Of a stretch of DNA of 36,369 nt, positions 20,352-28,500 are shown one piece after another. The notes below the pieces were generated by a model. The model was not told the origin of the DNA, did not search any database, and saw nothing but the letters and a program-made list of their open reading frames with translations. A program made the translations under genes and the position numbers. How positions within the stretch are numbered: position 1 is the first letter of the stretch; every line of letters begins with the position of its first letter. This DNA comes from Planctomycetaceae bacterium (GTDB taxonomy: Bacteria > Planctomycetota > Planctomycetia > Planctomycetales > Planctomycetaceae). The stretch is from contig JACCRE010000358.1 of assembly GCA_013813775.1 (NCBI GenBank), positions 1-36,369 on the forward strand, in the 5' to 3' direction.

Positions 20352-22022
20352 TCAACCGCGGCCGAACAACTTGTAGACCAGATAGCCGACGACTGCGATC
20401 AGTACGATGGCGAGCACCAGGCCGGCCACCGCCATTGAGCGACGATTCGCGTCGGTCCGCAGACGGTCCGCTGTCCAGGCGACGTCGTCCTGTCCGTCCA
20501 CGAGCTTTCGGAAGACTCCCTGCACGAACGCCCGATCGCGTTCGCTGCGGCCCGCGGCACAGTAGTAGACACCCGAAAGTCGGGTCGCGTCGGCGCCAGA
20601 CACACCCTCGAACGTCAGTTGAAGCTGGCGCGTCAAGGCGTCTCTACGCGTCTGCAACTCACACAGCAGTCGATAAATCGGGCCGTTGGTCGAGTCCGAG
20701 AGGTTCTGCGAGAACAGCGAGTAGCACCAGTCACGGAACCATTGCAGTCCGGCATCGACGGCCCAGCGTGCGGAGTTCTGATCGATGGCCGCACCCGGCG
20801 GAAACTTCGACCCGGCGCGGGAGTCGAGAAACTTCGGATTCAGCCGCATGCCTCGCTCGACGAACTGACGCAGCCCGGGAGTGCGCTCGAAACCCGTGAT
20901 CGCCACCGTCGTCGGGAATGCCAGCCCGAAGCCGCGGTAAGCCGTTTCGACGTCCTCTCGCGCCGACCGTGCGATGCGATCGGTGTCGGCGCCTGCGGGC
21001 AGACCCGCCCACGCGAGCGGCAGCACGAGCAACATTCCGTTGATGGGGCAAAACTCACCCCGCGCCTTGGTGACGAGGCCGCAGAGGTACTCGAGTCGCC
21101 GGTTCGCGAGATCGAGCTCGGCCTGCGCGAGCGGACGGATCGGTCCCGCCGCCGTCGATTTCGCGGCGCCTTGCAGCCCCGCGAGAATGCCGCTTCCGCC
21201 GCCACCGGGCAACAACGTGCCGCTCGCCGCACCCGGCGCCACCATCGTGCCCGTCGCGGTGCCGTACGCCGCCGGTCGCGGGGCGGCTTCCGCGCCGCCG
21301 GCCGACCACGATGAAGGGTCGATCGTCGCGATCCCTCCGCCTTGCGGGGCTCTCGCACCCATCGAGCCGGGATCGATCGTTTCGCTGTGACTGATGCCGT
21401 CCGTCGGGCGCTGAGTCCGGTCCATGCCGCCGCCCACCGCCGGTTCCAGCACGGTTGTTCTTTGAGCGGCGAGAGCGCCGGTGCCGGTGCATGAAATGAA
21501 GATCGCCTCTTCGGTCGCGTAAATGCGAACCGGCGCGGCGTCTTCGCGTCCCGGAGCGGTCGTCTTCCACGACATCCGGGCGGCGCGGAACAGCGCATCC
21601 TCTTCTTCGCCGGCGCCGACGACGATGAAGACCGGCAACCATTGGATGTCGAGCCCGACGCGATCGAGCGCCGCCATGCCGGCGTCCCAGGCGCGTCGGA
21701 TGTCGTCGAATTCTTCCTCGCGTTCGAGCAAGAGTCGGATCACGAAGATCGCGACTCGAATCAGCAAGTACAGCAGCAGAACTGCGAAGCCCCAGAAGTG
21801 CTTCTGGATGAAAGGAGCATCCGAGACCTTCACGTCGTTCGGGTCCGTGATCCAAGGGCTGAACGCGCCGAACAGCACCACCGTCGCGATCACGAGCAAC
21901 GCATGCAGCGCCTGATAAAACCATGATGGCAGTGCCGTGTCGCGCGTCGCGCCGGCCAGCCACATGAACCAGGTTCGTGCATAACTGAACGCGCGAGAAA
22001 TACTGGCGAGAAGTTGATACAT
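20352..22022 (-). CDS. Short TssM/IcmF-like membrane protein with degenerate P-loop
   Basis: The protein has 556 residues. Two N-terminal TM helices (about 35-54 and 77-99) precede a region resembling the cytoplasmic part of TssM/IcmF: WLPVFIVVGAGEEEDAL at the P-loop position (no GxxGxGK[S/T], so nucleotide binding is unlikely), then YATEEAIFISCTGTG in place of the Walker B-like strand. A Gly/Ala/Pro-rich insert runs from about 192 to 297. The IcmF core then resumes with RRLEYLCGLVTKAR, CPINGMLLVLPLAWAG, FPTTVAITGFERTPG and RLSGVYYCAAG. A third TM (about 531-552) closes the protein. In TssM that third helix leads to a periplasmic domain of several hundred residues; here the protein stops. It lies between the two pseudo-caspase genes (61 bp after one, 28 bp before the other). 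Assignment to the IcmF family rests on motif order and is fairly firm; membership of a working T6SS is not shown. Confidence 0.82.
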   Translation of the reverse strand: MYQLLASISRAFSYARTWFMWLAGATRDTALPSWFYQALHALLVIATVVLFGAFSPWITDPNDVKVSDAPFIQKHFWGFAVLLLYLLIRVAIFVIRLLLEREEEFDDIRRAWDAGMAALDRVGLDIQWLPVFIVVGAGEEEDALFRAARMSWKTTAPGREDAAPVRIYATEEAIFISCTGTGALAAQRTTVLEPAVGGGMDRTQRPTDGISHSETIDPGSMGARAPQGGGIATIDPSSWSAGGAEAAPRPAAYGTATGTMVAPGAASGTLLPGGGGSGILAGLQGAAKSTAAGPIRPLAQAELDLANRRLEYLCGLVTKARGEFCPINGMLLVLPLAWAGLPAGADTDRIARSAREDVETAYRGFGLAFPTTVAITGFERTPGLRQFVERGMRLNPKFLDSRAGSKFPPGAAIDQNSARWAVDAGLQWFRDWCYSLFSQNLSDSTNGPIYRLLCELQTRRDALTRQLQLTFEGVSGADATRLSGVYYCAAGRSERDRAFVQGVFRKLVDGQDDVAWTADRLRTDANRRSMAVAGLVLAIVLIAVVGYLVYKLFGRG

Positions 22023-22083
22023 CGAGTTATTTCGTATAGCCCCGAGCCGAAAGCATCGTGCGCGGGACGGCGAGACGGGAGTT

Positions 22084-25000
22084 CTACTGGACCTTGATAT
22101 TCACCGGCACCGACTTGCCGGCTTCGACCGTCACGCTCGCCTCTCCCTGACCTTTGAACTGGGTGCTGCCCTGCGTGACGCGGATTTCGTACTTGCCGGG
22201 CTTCAGCTTCGAAAAGGTGGCGTTCTTCCCTGATCGCTTATCGGTCGATCCGTCGGGACCGACGAGCACGATTTCGGGTTCGACGAGCGGCCTCGGCTTA
22301 GGCGTGACGGTCACGACGATATCGCCTGTCGTCGGCGGAGGAGGGAGTTTGGGCTTCGGCCGCTTCAGATCAAGGCGAAGAGCCTTCGCCTCGGTGGTCT
22401 TGCCTTGCCGATTCTCCGCGACGGCCCAGATGGTGACGCGGTCCAAAACACCAGAGGCCGGAGCCGGCGGCAGCAGGTTTGCGGGAACGACCCACTCGAC
22501 ATTTTCTTCGCCGCTGCGAGTCCAGGGTTCGACGCCGGTGCCGCGCGAGAGATCGGCTTCATCGAAACGCTTCACCGAGTCCATCTCAGGTTCGAACGCC
22601 CCATTGCCGTTGGAATCGACCCGAAGCTCGATCGACCGAACGCCCGATTCGGGGTCCGATGAAACACAAACGATCTTCATATCTCGATCGGCCGGGACTG
22701 GTGCATTCGCGGGCGGAGACGAAAAACGCGGAGCCTCGGGAGCAGAGTCATCGATCACGAGGCGCAGAGGCTTGGATGCCGCATCGGCATCGGCGTTGCC
22801 TGGCGCTCGCAGAACTGCCGTCAGTTCGAATCGCCCCGCCGCACGGAACTTGAGCGGTGCTTCATAGGATTTCGACGCGACCGCCAGCGACCAACGACTT
22901 CCGGTCACCGAGGCGGTCATTTGCGTATCGAATCTTCGCACGACAGCATCATTGGAGACCTCCTGCGCGCCCTGACGGTTACGCGGTTCGGAGAGGCGAC
23001 CAATCAACGTCCACGGCCGGCGTTCGACATCACCGCCGAAACCGGCGTCGAGTTGATGGATGTGAAACCGCAGAGAAACTGCTTCCAACTCCGATCGCTC
23101 AATGATCACCGCGTCGAGTGACGGATCGGGCATTATCGGTTGCGGCTCCGCGCCGGCGGGCGCTACCGCGGCACCCATCGGAGCCGCTGCCGGGGCCGCA
23201 ACTCGCACGAGCTCGATCTCCAAAGGCGTATCTGCGGGCTGGACGCGATCGGGCTGCCGACCGCCGCGTAATCGCCAACGATAGGCTCGCGGCAACCCTC
23301 CGACCGATAGCGAGACGCCGCCGCCCGGCGAAACCAACAGTGACTCGAAGGCTTCGACCTTGTCGGGAGCGATTTGTCCGAAGAGATTGAGAGTGTTTCC
23401 GGTGCCCGGCGCGATGAAGCCTCGCGTCGCCCTCTGTTGACCAACGACGTCGGCGAGCCGGCGGTCGAACTCAAGTTCTATTGGCAGAGTCTTCGGCAGT
23501 CGTGGGTCTGTGGAAGAGGACGCCGTCAAGACCGCTTCGATGCGTGGAGGTTCGCCGGGCCGGCTGACGAGGCTCATGTTGGGCATGTTGGCGTCATCCA
23601 CGATGAACCGATTCGCTTCGAAGGTCACCGGCCAGATCTCACGCGGCGGTAAATCGTCGCCGTCGATCCGCACGAGGAACCGCAAGCCGTTGTGAAACGT
23701 GAATGAGGTTGCCGCCGCGGCACTCGGCGTCGCGGGTGCATTTCCCCCAAGGGACGTCGCCGCCGGAGCGGCCGATTCCGGGGCGAAATCCAACGGAATC
23801 CGCCGGAGGTCGCCATCGATGCGGCCAGCCGCGTCGTCACGTAGCGAAAACGTCTTTGGGCCAAGCACCGTCGTCCATTCCGACGAATCCGGACTCTCGC
23901 GCCGCTGAACTTCGATCGTCGCCGTTTGAGTCGCCGCCGCGGCCGGGAACTCCAGTAACGGCAAGACCGTCAACGGCTCGACGGTCGCGGGCGGAAGGCT
24001 CAACACGCCGACGGCGTCCGTCAGCACGACCGCACCATCGGGACCGCTGCCGAACCTGATCCGCCAGCGGTCCTGGCTCACCTCCGGGACGACATCAACG
24101 CGGTGAATCGAGATCGGGAAGCCATCTCGATCGACGAGTGCGACGATGACGACTTCGCGTCCGATAAGATTCGAACGAAAGCGAATCGTCGGCTGCGGGT
24201 CGACGGCCTCAAGAGGGAGTTCGCCGCCGCGAACGGGCTGGCCGGCGAGAAACAGATCCACCGGATTAGTCGCATCGCTCGATTTGACGTAGAGCTGTCC
24301 CCGCTTCGGAAACGAGCGCAGCGGCAAAGTTGCCTCACGTGAGCCATCGGCAGCGACGACCGAGTTGGACGCCGCCAACTCTCCGCCGATGGGACGCAAG
24401 AGCAGGCTTCCGTCCGCCGAGGCCGACGGTCGGTCAGCAATCGAAAGGCTCGCCCACGCCTCGCGGAGGTCGGTCTTGGCCCCAACGAGCGCATCGGCGT
24501 CTGCAAAGAGTTCCAGCAGGAACGCCACGCTCTCGGTGCGCGCGGTGATGGAGTCGTTCGGGCTGTGGCTGCGCCGACTCACTTCGGCCAGTATGCGAAC
24601 GCGATTGCCGAGTTCCGACCGCAGTGAGAGCGACTTCGTCGCCTCACCGTCTTTCGCGCCGTCGAGGAACGCGTTCCAAGCGGTATCGACCTGAGCCATG
24701 CGCTCCGACGAAGCATGCGAGGATGCCGAATCAGTGACCTCAACGAACGGACGTAGCACCTGCCGCGCCCAGAATCCCTGCCAGGTTCCCGGACGCCATC
24801 TTGGGGAATCTTCGGACAAGGCAGACGACGACGAAGCCAACGCCATCCCTGCCAGTTCCTGACGCAGCCGGTCACGACGATCGGCCGTGAGTTCCGGCAA
24901 TCGTACGCGATTCAACTGTGATTCGATGCCCAGCCAGCTCGCGCTCTGTCCACCTTCGGCGATCGCGTTCGCGATGCCTCGCGGAACACCTTCGAGTGCC

Positions 25001-27504
25001 GCGCTGATTTCTCGGAGTTTCGCCGTGAGCGTCTCGTCGGCGTTCGTTTCGGACATCCGAATGTCGAATTGGCGCAACAGGCGAGCGAGACGTTGTTCGC
25101 CGGCGATCAACGCCGACAGATCGGCTCCCGTTCCGCTCGCGTCGTCGATGTCGGCCGACGCCCACGCCGCATCGATCCGGCTTCGAATCAGTCCCCAGTT
25201 CGCGTCCGGAGTGATCGCGGCGTCGTGCTCGATACTCTGGAGTTCGGTAGCGAGTTGTCGAAGTCGATCGTATTGGCCGTCGTCGGCGGTCGTCTGCCGT
25301 TCTCGTTCGCGCACTTCGGCTGCCCACGACGTCAACTCGGGAAGTTGATCGCGCAGCCGGGCTTGAAAGCGACGCGCGGTCGAAATTGCCGTCGTCGTGA
25401 CTTCCACGCGCCGCAATGCCGTTTCCGCACGTCGCAAATGCCGGTCCGCCTCTTCGGCGTCGCCAGCGAGAATCAGCCAGCGTTGAGCGGCAGCGAGCGC
25501 GAGCAACCCTTCCGCAAGAGATTGACGAGACGCGGACAGAGACTGCGGGTCTGACAGCCCCACCCGTCCGAACCGGCCCAGCAACGCGATGCAGCGTGCG
25601 GCCTGTGCGACCTGAGATGCTGCGTCGACGCCGTTCCAGTTCACGGATGCTTCGGCAAACCGCTGAATGGCCCGCAGCTCCGGCGAATTCTCCGCAGCGG
25701 GGATGAGCGCAGCGACTCTCGCAATCGCAGTCACTCGATCATGCGACGTCGCTTGCTCGGCTGAGGCGACGATCCAGTCGAGAGCTACGGATCGTGCGTC
25801 ACGGTTCACGAGTCGATCGCGCAGAGCCTGCTCGTTCGGGATGGGCATCCCAGCGGGCGCCTTCGAGGCTTCTTCAAGCTGGGCGGACAACTCGGGAGGT
25901 GGCGGTGCGGCTGGCTCCGCTGCGCTCCGCTTCGGTTCGGCAGCATTGGGTTTCGCCGGGGCCACCGCCGTCGCGACGGGAAGCGTCGACAGGAAGGGGC
26001 GATGCCAGCTTCCACCGAAACGCTTCGTGAGTTCGGCCCCTTCGACTTTTGTTGCGATCTTGGCGATCAGCGTTTCCGATTCGTCCAGCAATCGATCGGC
26101 GGCATCGATCAGTCCAAAGCGAACCCGTTGTTCGGCAGCAAGCAGCCGTTCCTGCAACGCTCGCCAGTCGTCGGTCGTCACTTCATCAGCCGGCGGAACC
26201 GATTCGGCAAGCTCGTCGCGGCGCTTCCACAACTCAGTAAGGCGGTGGTCGGCCACCAGCGACGGCGAGACTCCCGGCTCAGATGATGGCGCATCAGCGG
26301 CGGCGGTTTGCTCCTTTTTCCCGGCCTTCGACTTTTCGTCCTTGGACGAGGCTGGAACCGGTTTGACCGCAGAGCCTTCAATAACTTCGACGTGCGTGGA
26401 CCTTTCTTTAGGCCACGCTGTGACGGCGCCGATCGTAAAGTTCCCCGGACCACCGAATTGCATTACGGTCTGTTCGACGCCGCGATGCGTTCGCACCCAT
26501 TGGCTCACGTTTTGGGCGACGTAGGCGTAGAGTTCGTCCGCCGAAATGCGGCTGTCTCGATTGCCCTTCGGGCCATCGTCGGCAGTGCCAATCGCGCGGC
26601 CCGACGTATCAGTGCGTTCACCGCGCAAGCCACTCACCACATAGTGCGAAAAGACCGAACGGCCGAGATCGTCGACCTGCGGACCCACGGAAACAGTCTT
26701 CTTCGATTCGGCCTCTTTGGCTTCAGGAGCCGATGCCGAAACATCGGTAATCCGCCAGCTCGTTTCGCCCGGACCGGCGGCGACGATCACGCACAGGTTG
26801 GAGAGCTTCTTCGATTCCAATTCCTGACGGAGTTGTGATGTGAAATCGCGGCCTAGGATGCCGCGGTCCCACGAGGTGATCGCTGGCCCCGGATCGAGCA
26901 GCACCAACACGCGGGCTTTGGCTTCGTCGGCCGCGGCATCGAGGCTTTGGAGCCACTCCGTCGCCGAGAATTGACGGTCGCGGCCGCTTTCATCGCTGAC
27001 GAGCAGCACCGCTGCCCCGTCGCGCGCGTAACCGAGCAAGCCGCAGTAAATCACCACGACCCGCTCGTCGTCCGAGAGTTCGCGGCAAATGGTCCTGAGC
27101 CGATCGCGCGACTCTCCGAACACGCGATCGGCGGTCAGCAGATTCCAATCGCGATCGGCATCATCACCGACATCGGCGAAGAGATGCCCGGCGTCTCGCT
27201 GAAGCCGGACGAGATCAATGTGGTTCTGCTGGTCGGCACCGGCGTTCGGCGGCAGCTCGAGGTCGCGGTAAAGCGGATCGCCGATCACCGCAAGTGCGGG
27301 GCGCGACACCGGCTGGTAGCGCAACGCCAACTGCCCGATTGCACCTGCGAGCAGCGCGAGCCCAATGAAACCCAGCGTCAGTTGACCGACGCGGTGACGA
27401 CGCGACGCGCTCACCGACCGGCGGTCGCTGCGATAGGACCATTCGGCCCGACGCCCATGCCCATCCGGCCGCCGACCCGCCTGCCAGTTCTTCGAACCGC
27501 TCAT
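22084..27504 (-). CDS. Single-pass membrane protein with inactive caspase-like domain (pseudo-caspase A)
   Basis: The protein has 1806 residues from the ATG at 27504. A longer frame from a TTG at 27612 is less likely because it would read through a promoter-like site. The start (MSGSKNW) resembles that of the other pseudo-caspase (MAGNW). One TM helix spans about 41-61. Residues 70-390 have the caspase fold order: VVVIYCGLLGYARDGAAVLL (His replaced by Leu), VLVLLDPGPA (Cys replaced by Gly), VIVAAGPGETSW, SVFSHYVVSGLRG and SRISADELYAYV. A long helical part follows, with WKRRDELAE (about 420) and TWQGFWARQV (about 900), both shared with protein B. The last third is beta-rich with Ig-like stretches and a C-terminal PEGA/carboxypeptidase-regulatory-like domain (FSKLKPGKYEIRVT). 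It has no vWA domain. It is first in the block, so it is likely made with the TssM-like protein. Most of the chain should lie outside the cytoplasm. Confidence 0.85.
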   Translation of the reverse strand: MSGSKNWQAGRRPDGHGRRAEWSYRSDRRSVSASRRHRVGQLTLGFIGLALLAGAIGQLALRYQPVSRPALAVIGDPLYRDLELPPNAGADQQNHIDLVRLQRDAGHLFADVGDDADRDWNLLTADRVFGESRDRLRTICRELSDDERVVVIYCGLLGYARDGAAVLLVSDESGRDRQFSATEWLQSLDAAADEAKARVLVLLDPGPAITSWDRGILGRDFTSQLRQELESKKLSNLCVIVAAGPGETSWRITDVSASAPEAKEAESKKTVSVGPQVDDLGRSVFSHYVVSGLRGERTDTSGRAIGTADDGPKGNRDSRISADELYAYVAQNVSQWVRTHRGVEQTVMQFGGPGNFTIGAVTAWPKERSTHVEVIEGSAVKPVPASSKDEKSKAGKKEQTAAADAPSSEPGVSPSLVADHRLTELWKRRDELAESVPPADEVTTDDWRALQERLLAAEQRVRFGLIDAADRLLDESETLIAKIATKVEGAELTKRFGGSWHRPFLSTLPVATAVAPAKPNAAEPKRSAAEPAAPPPPELSAQLEEASKAPAGMPIPNEQALRDRLVNRDARSVALDWIVASAEQATSHDRVTAIARVAALIPAAENSPELRAIQRFAEASVNWNGVDAASQVAQAARCIALLGRFGRVGLSDPQSLSASRQSLAEGLLALAAAQRWLILAGDAEEADRHLRRAETALRRVEVTTTAISTARRFQARLRDQLPELTSWAAEVRERERQTTADDGQYDRLRQLATELQSIEHDAAITPDANWGLIRSRIDAAWASADIDDASGTGADLSALIAGEQRLARLLRQFDIRMSETNADETLTAKLREISAALEGVPRGIANAIAEGGQSASWLGIESQLNRVRLPELTADRRDRLRQELAGMALASSSSALSEDSPRWRPGTWQGFWARQVLRPFVEVTDSASSHASSERMAQVDTAWNAFLDGAKDGEATKSLSLRSELGNRVRILAEVSRRSHSPNDSITARTESVAFLLELFADADALVGAKTDLREAWASLSIADRPSASADGSLLLRPIGGELAASNSVVAADGSREATLPLRSFPKRGQLYVKSSDATNPVDLFLAGQPVRGGELPLEAVDPQPTIRFRSNLIGREVVIVALVDRDGFPISIHRVDVVPEVSQDRWRIRFGSGPDGAVVLTDAVGVLSLPPATVEPLTVLPLLEFPAAAATQTATIEVQRRESPDSSEWTTVLGPKTFSLRDDAAGRIDGDLRRIPLDFAPESAAPAATSLGGNAPATPSAAAATSFTFHNGLRFLVRIDGDDLPPREIWPVTFEANRFIVDDANMPNMSLVSRPGEPPRIEAVLTASSSTDPRLPKTLPIELEFDRRLADVVGQQRATRGFIAPGTGNTLNLFGQIAPDKVEAFESLLVSPGGGVSLSVGGLPRAYRWRLRGGRQPDRVQPADTPLEIELVRVAAPAAAPMGAAVAPAGAEPQPIMPDPSLDAVIIERSELEAVSLRFHIHQLDAGFGGDVERRPWTLIGRLSEPRNRQGAQEVSNDAVVRRFDTQMTASVTGSRWSLAVASKSYEAPLKFRAAGRFELTAVLRAPGNADADAASKPLRLVIDDSAPEAPRFSSPPANAPVPADRDMKIVCVSSDPESGVRSIELRVDSNGNGAFEPEMDSVKRFDEADLSRGTGVEPWTRSGEENVEWVVPANLLPPAPASGVLDRVTIWAVAENRQGKTTEAKALRLDLKRPKPKLPPPPTTGDIVVTVTPKPRPLVEPEIVLVGPDGSTDKRSGKNATFSKLKPGKYEIRVTQGSTQFKGQGEASVTVEAGKSVPVNIKVQ

Positions 27505-27843
27505 GCCCTTGCCGACTCGTTGAAGCTGACCGCCCGCAAGCGGACTTTCTCCGGATTTTCCCGGCTCCACGAGCCGTGGATTATAGCAGACTCGCAATGC
27601 CGCCAACCACAACGCTCGGACGGCTCAATCCATCTTTTACGGAAGTCATCACCCCCTGTGACGCAGATTCTCGCTGCCACAATTCCATTTGAAGGGGTTG
27701 GGCAAAACGGAATGACCGTGAACGAATTCCAGCGGTCGCAGTCGGAACAAATTGACGCCGCCTTGGACGGGCGATAGCTTCAGTCAACGCTGCGCGTCGC
27801 GGTCAATCTGTTGCGGCGGCACTTCGGTCCCCCGCTCATCCCA
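27505..27843. other. Divergent intergenic region
   Basis: This 339-bp stretch separates the minus-strand block from the broken nuclease gene. Apart from the extended -10 element I see no gene, terminator or clear operator in it. A TTG at 27811 could extend the nuclease-like frame upstream, but the ATG at 27844 is preferred. Confidence 0.5.
27580..27588 (-). promoter_or_regulatory. Extended -10 promoter element of the minus-strand block
   Basis: On the minus strand the site reads TGCTATAAT, a perfect TGn extended -10, which stands out in GC-rich DNA. The start codon at 27504 is about 75 bases downstream. No good -35 is seen; the best is TTGGCG at a 15-base spacing. Extended -10 promoters tolerate a weak -35. 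Its place just before the first gene supports one transcript for the four genes. Confidence 0.5.
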
Positions 27844-28402
27844 ATGCCTGCCGACCCACGACTCGCCAGCCTGCTGGGAACGATCAATCGATCGGTGTCG
27901 GAGCGAACATTCGAGGCCGACGTCCTGCCTTATCTCAAGGAGATCTGGCTGGAGGATTACACGTCTTCCATGAGCGAGTGGGACATCGTCGAAGTCAGTC
28001 CAGACAACTTCTCATACCTGTTCGACGTTGGCCGCGGGCGACTCATCGCCGCCTGGGGAATCGGCCGCGGCAAGCACACCGACGAGCGCGATGTCTCGCG
28101 CATGAAACGCCATCCCAAGGGCGCGGGAGCTCGCTATCACCGCGGCCATGCCATTCCGCACACGCTCGGCGGTGGGACCGACATCAACCTTGTCGCCCAA
28201 TGAGGCTCGGTCAACATCGGGCCATTCCGGCCTCTCGAGATTCAAGCCGTGGAGACGCCGAGTTCGTTCTACTTCACCTATTGGATGTTTCTACTTCACC
28301 TATTGGATGTACGGACAAGGCAAGAGCCAGAAGCCGATAGCGGTCGAACAAGGCCTGCTCATCGCGGGGCAGGCGCCGGAGATTCGGCGGCATAGGAACT
28401 AA
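27844..28402 (+). pseudogene. Broken nuclease-like gene (DNA/RNA non-specific endonuclease type)
   Basis: The frame starts MPADPRLASLLGTINRSV and runs to RYHRGHAIPHTLGGGTDIN followed by LVAQ, then a TGA at 28201-28203. The RGH...GG...NLVPQ-like pattern recalls the His-metal nuclease (DNA/RNA non-specific endonuclease) families, including toxin nucleases. Past the stop, the same frame still reads sensible protein (GSVNIGPFRPLEIQAVETP, SSFYFTYWM). A 22-bp tandem duplication then shifts the frame by +1. In the new frame it continues YGQGKSQKPIAVEQGLLIAG to a TAA at 28400-28402. Removing one repeat copy and the stop gives one protein of about 178 residues. I therefore call a recently inactivated gene. 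A 119-residue truncated product is possible. Family assignment is moderate. No immunity gene is recognised beside it. Confidence 0.6.
28267..28310 (+). repeat. 22-bp perfect tandem duplication
   Basis: Positions 28267-28288 are repeated without change at 28289-28310. The unit encodes FYFTYWM in both copies but in frames that differ by one. It causes a frameshift in the nuclease-like gene and looks like a slippage or recent duplication event. Confidence 0.9.
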
Positions 28403-28500
28403 TGAAACCATATGGCTCGGCTGCCGCTTGCCGCGAGTCTTTGCCTTCGCTCTCCCCGCGTTCCCTTGCCCCTTTCTCGCCGGCCGCGACAATCAGCGGA

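Noticed and set aside
27505-27612. TTG-started N-terminal extension of pseudo-caspase A
   Set aside because: It would include the extended -10 element, and the paralogue starts with a motif like the one at 27504.
28402-28500. N-terminal extension of the response regulator from the ATG overlapping the upstream stop
   Set aside because: The 33 added residues are low-complexity and unlike receiver N-termini; the ATG at 28501 has a plausible ribosome site.
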